Assembly: GCF_029407905.1 (NCBI RefSeq) | Contig: NC_073639.1 | Span: 42,239,501-42,303,500, forward strand | DNA: 64,000 nt | Reading direction: 5' to 3' | Source of the DNA: Bubalus kerabau | Taxonomy: Eukaryota; Chordata; Mammalia; Artiodactyla; Bovidae | Shown: positions 58,414 to 64,000 of the stretch, piece after piece | How the letters are laid out: each line of letters opens with the position of its first letter | Numbering within the stretch: position 1 is the stretch's first letter | Made by a program: the position numbers and the translations under genes | The notes under the pieces: model-generated | Seen by the model: the letters and a program-made list of their open reading frames with translations, nothing else | What the model was told of the DNA's origin: nothing | Database searches by the model: none

Positions 58414-58908
58414 TGATAGTATAACACACAAAGCAAGCCTGGCTCCATACTGGATCTGTCCCTTTAGCTGTAACCCATGTGCTTTGTCACCTGTGCTGAG
58501 TCCTGCTGGCTCTGCATCTTTATGAAAGAATGCGGTTTATAGCCTGAAATATACATGATAGCCTTTTCTCAAGACTCTGACCTTTAAAGGTATAACACTC
58601 TTCCACTCATATATAGATAAAAAGCTGCAAAATAGAGAATAACATTTATCTTTTAGGCTTTAATAGGAACATCTGGTATACATGAACAGCTGCAAGAAGA
58701 AAGGATTTTGAGACCAAGAAGTTTGCAACAATCAGTCACATTCTCTCCCCTTTTAGTATAAAAGAAGCTTGAATTCTAACTAAAGGAAGATTTTTTTGGG
58801 GGGACACCAATCCACCATTGTCTTGGTCTGCTGGTTTTCTGAATAAAATCACTATTTCTTGCCCGAACACTTTGTCTTTTGATTTATTGTCCTGCCGTGT
58901 GGTGAGCA
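58414..58908 (+). mobile_element. Solo-type ERV LTR, copy 2
   Basis: Same family as 2839-3308, with TATA box 58757-58764 and AATAAA 58842-58847. Differs by indels (an extra segment near 58595-58640, a G-rich run at 58796-58803). No internal viral sequence nearby. Confidence 0.7.
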
Positions 58909-59239
58909 GTACTTGTTAAAGATATAGTCATGAAATAATTGCCAGGGAGGAAAATAACAGTCTAGACAAAGCAAAAAGGAGTAAATAAGCGGAAGTCAGA
59001 GAGAGTAGTGCACCAAAGTGAGTCCAGGTAAGAGGGACTGGGTAGTTCCCCAAGCAGGTCCAGCTGCTCCCTCTGATCTGGACACCTCACTCATTGGGCA
59101 TACTGTGCTACTTAAAATGACATTATATTTCATGTTCTTTGGTGCTTAGGGGGAAAAGGGCAAAGTCTTTTCCCTGGAGGGTTTTGAAATAGCTATTTCC
59201 TCTTTATGAAACATGGTATTTGCATGGCTGGGTCATTAA
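58909..59239. other. Non-coding DNA
   Basis: Nothing recognised. Confidence 0.45.
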
Positions 59240-59635
59240 TGTTATCTGTTTCTTAGCTTAAATGTCACCTGCTCAGAGAAGTACTCCCTGCTAATGCATT
59301 AAACAGTGACTAAATAGTATATATCTGCCACAACTCATTAGCTGTTTGCAAAGAAGACATCACTTTCTGAAAAATTTCTTAGTTTTCTTTTTGTCTAATT
59401 CACCACCACACCATAACAAAATGAAAAAACAACCTTAATTCTCTTGATCACTTATGTGTTGCTATGAACTACAGCAGTGACTGACAGAAGGGAGCACTGA
59501 AGAAATAGTCATTGAATGGAAAGCAATGTTTGTTTGGTTCACCATTTTGTCTTTAGCACACAAGCTCAGAACCTGACATGTAACAGGTGCTCAATAAATT
59601 ATTCTGAATGCATTAATAAATTAAAAGATAAGAGA
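59240..59635 (+). mobile_element. L2 LINE, 3' end
   Basis: 'taaatgtcacctgctcagag', 'ctcagaacctgacatgtaac', 'aggtgctcaataaattattc' are L2 hallmarks. Confidence 0.75.
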
Positions 59636-59761
59636 CCAAATGTAAAATATTTTCAGTAACTATCAGAGATGACAATATATTGAGAGGCATGTTGAAGTTT
59701 TCAAATTGAAAGTTTTCAGAATGAGTTAGTCTCACCCAAATGGTGAAAAATAAAGTAAATA

Positions 59762-60220
59762 TGATGAACTGAATAATGCCGCAGAGAGACGGTCATTCCT
59801 AATTCCTCAGAACCAAGCTATATCACTCTGCATGTTAAAAGAGACTTTGCGAATATGATTACAGACCTTGGGATGGGAAGATTATCTTGTGTTATCTGGA
59901 TGGGCTCAAGTTGATCACAAGGGTTGTTGCCAGAAGGATCAGTGTTGGAGTGGAGATGATGCAGTAGCAGCAAAGGAGGAGTAGGGAATGAGAAGATTTA
60001 TAACTGCTGGCTTTGTAGATAGAGGAAGGGACTGCAGCCAGAAAGTATAGGAAGTATCTAGTCTATGGATAAGACAAGGACATAGATTTTGCTCTAGTGT
60101 ATCCAGTAGGAATACTGCCATGGTACAGCCATGTTAGAATCTTGGCATGCAGAACTAGGTGTGTTTTAAGCTACCAAGTCTGCCATAATTTGTTATAGCA
60201 GCAATAAAAAACTAAGACAG
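59762..60220 (+). mobile_element. MLT1-like MaLR LTR
   Basis: 'gaactgaataatgccgcaga', 'gagactttgcgaatatgatt', 'cttgggatgggaagattatc', 'gttatagcagcaataaaaaa' match a MaLR-type LTR from start to end. Confidence 0.7.
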
Positions 60221-60239
60221 CAGTACAGGAGTTAGTTGC

Positions 60240-61985
60240 TCAGATCAGATCAAATCAGAGGCTCAGTCGTGTCCGACTCTTTGCGATCCCATGAATCGCA
60301 GCCACCAGGCCTCCCTGTCCATCGCCAACTACTGGAGTTCACTGAGACTCACGTCCATCGAGTTAGTGATGCCATCCAGCCATCTCATCCTCTGTCATCC
60401 CTTTCTCCTCTTGCCCCCAATCCCTCCCAGCATCAAAGTCTTTTCCAATGAGTCAACTCTTCGCATGAGGTGGCCAAAGTACTGGAGTTTCAGCTTTAGC
60501 ATCATTACTTCCAAAGAAATCCCAGGGCTGATCTCCTACAGAATGGGCTGGTTGGATCTCCTTGCAGTCCAAGGGACTCTCAAGAGTCTTCTCCAACACC
60601 ACAGTTCAAAAGCATCAATATTTCAGCGCTCAGCCTTCTTCACAGTCCAACTCTCACATCCATACATGACCACTGGAAAAACCATAGCCTTGACTAGATG
60701 AACCTTTGTTGGCAAAGTAATGTCTCTGCTTTTGAATATGCATTCTAGGTTGGTCATAACTTTCCTTCCAAGGAGTAAGCGTCTTTTAATTTCATAGCTG
60801 CAGTCACCATCTGCAGTGATTTTGGAGCTAAAAAAAAAAAAAGTCTGACATTGTCTCCACTGTTTCCCCATCTATTTCCCATGAAGTGATGGGACCGGAT
60901 GCCATGATCTTCGTTTTCTGAATGTTGAGCTTTAAGCCAACTTTTTCACTCTCCACTTTCACTTTCATTAAGAGGCTTTTGAGTTCCTCTTCACTTTCTG
61001 CCATAACGGTGGTGTCATCTGCATATCTGAGGTTATTGATATTTCTCCCGGCAATCTTGATTCCAGCTTGTGTTTCTTCCAGTCCAGCCTTTCTCATGAT
61101 GTACTCTGCATATAAGTTAAATAAGCAGGGTGACAATATACAGCCTTGACATATTCCTTTTCCTATTTGGAACCAGTCTGTTGTTCCATGTCCAGTTCTA
61201 ACTGTTGCTTCCTGACCTGCATACAAATTTCTCAAGAGGCAGATCAGGTTGTATGGTATTCCCATCTCCTTCAGAATTTTCCACAGTTTATTGTGATCCA
61301 CACAGTCAAAGGCTTTGGCATAGTCAATAGAGCAGAAATAGATGTTTTTCTGGAACTCTCTTGCTTTTTCCACGATCCAGTGGATGTTGGCAATTTGATC
61401 TCTGGTTCCTCTGCCTTTTCTAAAACCAGCTTGAACATCAGGAAGTTCATGGTTCACATATTGCTGAAGCCTGGCTTGGAGAATTTTGAGCATTACTTTT
61501 ATAGCGTGTGAGATGAGTGCAATTATGCAGTAGTTTGAGCATTCTTTGGCACTGCCTTTCTTTGGGATTGGAATGAAAACTGACCATTTCCAGTCCTGTG
61601 GCCACTGCTGAGTTTTCCAAATTTGCTTGCATATTGAGTGCAGCACTTTCACAGCATCATCTTTCAGGATTTGGAATAGCTCAGCTGGAATTCTTTCACC
61701 TCCACTAGCTTTGTTCGTAGTGATGCTTTCTAAGGCCCACTTGACTTCACATTCCAGGATGTCTGGCTCTAGGTCAGTGATCACACCATCGTGATTATCT
61801 GGGTCGTAAAGATCTTTTTTGTACAGTTCTTCTGTGTATTCTTGCCATCTCTTCTTAATGTCTTCTGCTTCTGTTAGGTCCATACCATTTGTGTCCTTTA
61901 TTGAGCCCATCTTTGCATGAAATGTTCCTTTGGTATCTCTGATTTTCTTGAAGAGATCTCTAGTCTTTCCCATTCTGTTGTTTTC
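60240..61985 (-). mobile_element. BovB LINE, best-preserved copy (1.75 kb)
   Basis: Inverted BovB with a (GATCA)-type tail at about 60240-60258, close to the other young copies in sequence. Its 5' break at 61985 coincides exactly with the start of a Bov-tA. No TSD is evident, partly because of that junction. Confidence 0.96.
60828..61973 (-). pseudogene. BovB reverse transcriptase, 381-codon open frame
   Basis: This is the longest frame in the window. Residues 1-80 are the linker between endonuclease and RT. The RT core follows: NKASGG (88-93; the usual KA-PG-DG type motif), QAGFRKGRGT (181-190), IDYAKAFD (216-223) and QGCILSPCLF (276-285). YADD lies at 317-320 (codon at 61023-61025), with thumb residues to 375. 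Both aspartate motifs that bind catalytic metal ions are intact. The frame ends in an A-run (60830-60842 region, read as FFFF) where other copies read a mixed sequence; the C-terminal domain continues in another frame (60871-60623). Lacking the endonuclease and a start region, it is almost certainly not functional. Confidence 0.9.
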
Positions 61986-62182
61986 TGCTCAGTCGTGTCC
62001 AACTCTCTGCAATCCCCATGGACTGTAGACCTCAACGTTCTGTACATGGGATTTTCCAGGCAAGAATACTGGAGTGGGTTGCCATTTCCTTCTCCAGGGG
62101 ATCTTCCCAACCCAGGAATCAGGAATTGAACCCGGGTCTCCTGCATTGCAGGCAGATTATCATCTGAGCCACAAGGGAAGCC
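61986..62182 (-). mobile_element. Bov-tA SINE abutting BovB
   Basis: Inverted element with core 'caggcaagaatactggagtg', a duplicated 'caggaat' (62115-62128) and a good head to 'ccacaagggaagccc'. Confidence 0.94.
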
Positions 62183-62514
62183 CTAATACAGTAGGTAACA
62201 GACAAAGATGAGAGTGGATTCATGGATTCATAAACGTATGAAGAGGTCCTTAGCCAATTTGACATACCACATTTTGATAATATAAATACTACATTTTAAT
62301 ATATAAGTGAATTTATAGGTATATGTGTATACATTTTATACAGCTTTCTTACATGTTACTAATTTGTAGAATAAAAATAAAATTTCACTGCATAGTTACT
62401 ATACATTTGTCTGTACGCTGATATGTTTAAAGCCAGAAAAGTCTGTCTTCTTCAATATTGTTAGAAAGCTGATTACTTTTTTTCATTCATTATCCTTAGA
62501 CTACACATATTTCT
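62183..62514. other. AT-rich non-coding DNA
   Basis: Nothing recognised. Confidence 0.45.
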
Positions 62515-63174
62515 CAGTTCAGTTCAGTTCAGTCGCTCAGTCGTGTCTGACTCTTTGCGACCCCATGAATCACAGCATGCCAGGCCTCCCTGTCCATCAC
62601 AAACTACCGGAGTTCACTCTGACTCATGTCCATCGAGTCAGTGATGCCATGCAGTCATCTCATGCTCTGTCGTCCCCTTCTCCTCCGGACCTCAATCCCT
62701 CCCAACATCAGAGTCTTTTCCAATGAGTCAACTCTTCGCTTGAGGTGGCCAAAGTACTGGACTTTCAGCTTCAGCATCATTCCCTCCAAAGAAATCTCAG
62801 GGCTGATCTCCTTCAGAATGGACTGGTTGGATCTCCTTGAAGTCCAAGGGACTCTAAAGAGTCTTCTCCAACACCACACTTCAAAACATCAATTCTTCGG
62901 CGCTCAGCCTTCTTCACAGTCCAACTCTCACATCCATACATGACCACAGGAAAAACCATAGCCTTGACTAGACAGACCTTTGTTGGCAAAGTAATGTCTC
63001 TGCTTTTGAATATGCTATCTAGGTTGGTCATAACTTTCCTTCCAAGGAGTGTCTTTTAATTTCATGGATGCAGTCACCAACTGCAGTGATTTTGGAGCCC
63101 AAAAAAATAAAGTCTGACACTGTTTCCACTGTTTCCCCATCTATTTCCCATGAAGTGATGGGACCGGATGCCAT
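62515..63174 (-). mobile_element. BovB LINE, left arm of inverted repeat
   Basis: Inverted BovB 3' end with a clean cagttcagttcagttcag tail. Frames 63031-62813 (LPTKVCLVKAMVFPVVMYGC) and 62879-62655 carry the C-terminal domain. It breaks off at 'ggaccggatgccat'. Confidence 0.96.
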
Positions 63175-63190
63175 AGTTCTATTTCATAGC

Positions 63191-63210
63191 AAATAATAAT
63201 AATAATAATT
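63191..63210. repeat. (AAT)n tract in the BovB spacer
   Basis: Six AAT units in the 57-bp spacer between the two BovB arms. Confidence 0.8.
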
Positions 63211-63231
63211 CTATAATGGAATACTTTTATT

Positions 63232-63930
63232 TTGTTGGCTTAAAGCTTAACACTCAGAAAACTAAGAGCATGGCATCTTAGTCCCATCGTTTCATGGCAA
63301 ATAGATGGGGAAACAGTGGAAACAGTGTCAGACTTCATTTTGGGGGGTTCAAAAATCACTGCAGATGGTGATTGCAGCCATGAAATTAAAAGACGCTTAT
63401 ACCTTGGAAGGAAAGTTATGACCAACCTAGATAGCATATTCAAAAGCAGAGGTATTACTTTGCCAACAAAGGTCCATCTAGTCAAGCCTATGGTTTTTTC
63501 AGTGGTCATGTATGAATGTGAGAGTTGGACTGTGAAGAAAGCTGAATGCCAAAGAATTGATGTTTTTGAACTGTGGTGTTGGAGAAGACTCTTGAGAGTC
63601 GCTTGGACTGCAAGGAGATGCACCCAGTCCATCCTAAAGGAGATCAGTCCTGGGTGTTCATTGGAAGGACTGATGCTAAAGCTGAAACTCCAGTACTTTG
63701 GCCACTTCATTCAAAGAGTTGACTCATTGGAAAAGCCTCTGATTCTGGGAGGGATTGGGGGCAGGAGGAGAAGGGGATGACAGAGGATGAGATGGCTGGA
63801 TGGCATCACCGACTCGATGGATGTGAGTTGGAATGAACTCCGGGAGTTGGTGATGGACAGGGAGGCCTGGCGTGCTGCGATTCATGGGGTGCAAAGGTCA
63901 GACACAACTGAGAGACTGAACTGAACTGAA
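63232..63930 (+). mobile_element. BovB LINE, right arm of inverted repeat
   Basis: Plus-strand BovB from the thumb region to the ctgaactgaactgaa tail. A 154-codon frame (63316-63780) covers IKRRLYLGRKVMTNLDSIF, YECESWT and LQYFGHFIQRVDSLEK. An insertion-like G6 near 63345 changes the frame upstream. Confidence 0.96.
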
Positions 63931-64000
63931 TATTACCACAAGAGAGATTAAATCTAAGTCATCAAATGGCAATAAAAAAGCAGAATTTTACAATTTGAAG
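63931..64000. other. Flanking AT-rich DNA
   Basis: Nothing recognised in the last 70 bases. Confidence 0.5.

Noticed and set aside
58414..58908. Part of a full provirus with the LTR at 2839-3308
   Set aside because: The two LTRs are 55 kb apart with unrelated repeats between them and no retroviral genes, so they are independent solo-type copies.
62515..63930. Single BovB with a 5' inversion
   Set aside because: In a 5' inversion the two parts cover different, adjoining regions of the element. Here both arms include the same 3' end and tail.

Overview
This window looks like a gene-poor, AT-rich piece of a ruminant (bovid) nuclear genome. The evidence is its repeat content. There are many copies of the BovB (RTE-clade) LINE, the tRNA-derived Bov-tA SINE and the dimeric Bov-A2 SINE. 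There are also 3' ends of a ruminant L1, a CHR-type cetartiodactyl SINE, ruminant ERV LTRs, and older mammalian repeats (L1M, L2, MIR, MLT1/MaLR). I cannot tell cattle from sheep, goat, buffalo or yak. I found no intact host protein-coding gene, tRNA, rRNA or CRISPR array, and no bacterial-style operon. Nearly all longer reading frames are decayed BovB or L1 reverse transcriptase, or chance frames inside SINEs.

Layout: 1-5 kb holds old L1M, a BovB fragment, a solo-type LTR and a second BovB. 5-12.4 kb has SINEs, a possible degraded protein-like stretch on the minus strand (8.2-9.5 kb), and an old L1 broken by SINEs and an orphan BovB 5' piece. 12.4-17.5 kb is mostly ancient L2/L1M plus a CHR SINE. 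17.5-21.3 kb is a deep nest: an MLT1 LTR split by a long BovB, itself split by an ERV LTR, a Bov-tA and a Bov-A SINE. 21.3-33 kb is AT-rich with scattered SINEs and a head-to-head BovB pair (28.8-30.7 kb). 33.3-34.3 kb is a BovB interrupted by a 5'-inverted L1. 34.3-40 kb is largely unique AT-rich DNA. 40-49.6 kb has SINEs, an L1 with a double tail, an L1M split by two BovBs, an MLT1>L1>Bov-A2 nest and a 1.5-kb BovB. 50-60 kb mixes unique DNA with old L1, MLT1, LTR and L2. 60.2-62 kb carries the best-preserved BovB (381-codon RT frame). 62.5-63.9 kb is a near-palindromic BovB inverted repeat.

The elements share machinery rather than a pathway. BovB encodes an APE-type endonuclease and a reverse transcriptase. 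The Bov SINEs carry sequence related to the BovB 3' end, consistent with mobilisation by BovB-type machinery, and L1 acts in cis on its own RNA. Here the BovB and L1 copies are 5'-truncated or frameshifted, so this DNA is best read as a record of nested insertions. The most interesting points are the structural ones: inverted BovB pairs, the twin-primed L1, double-tailed L1s, multi-level nests, and two unexplained candidate sequences (a spliceable exon-like segment near 24.7 kb and protein-like frames near 9 kb).
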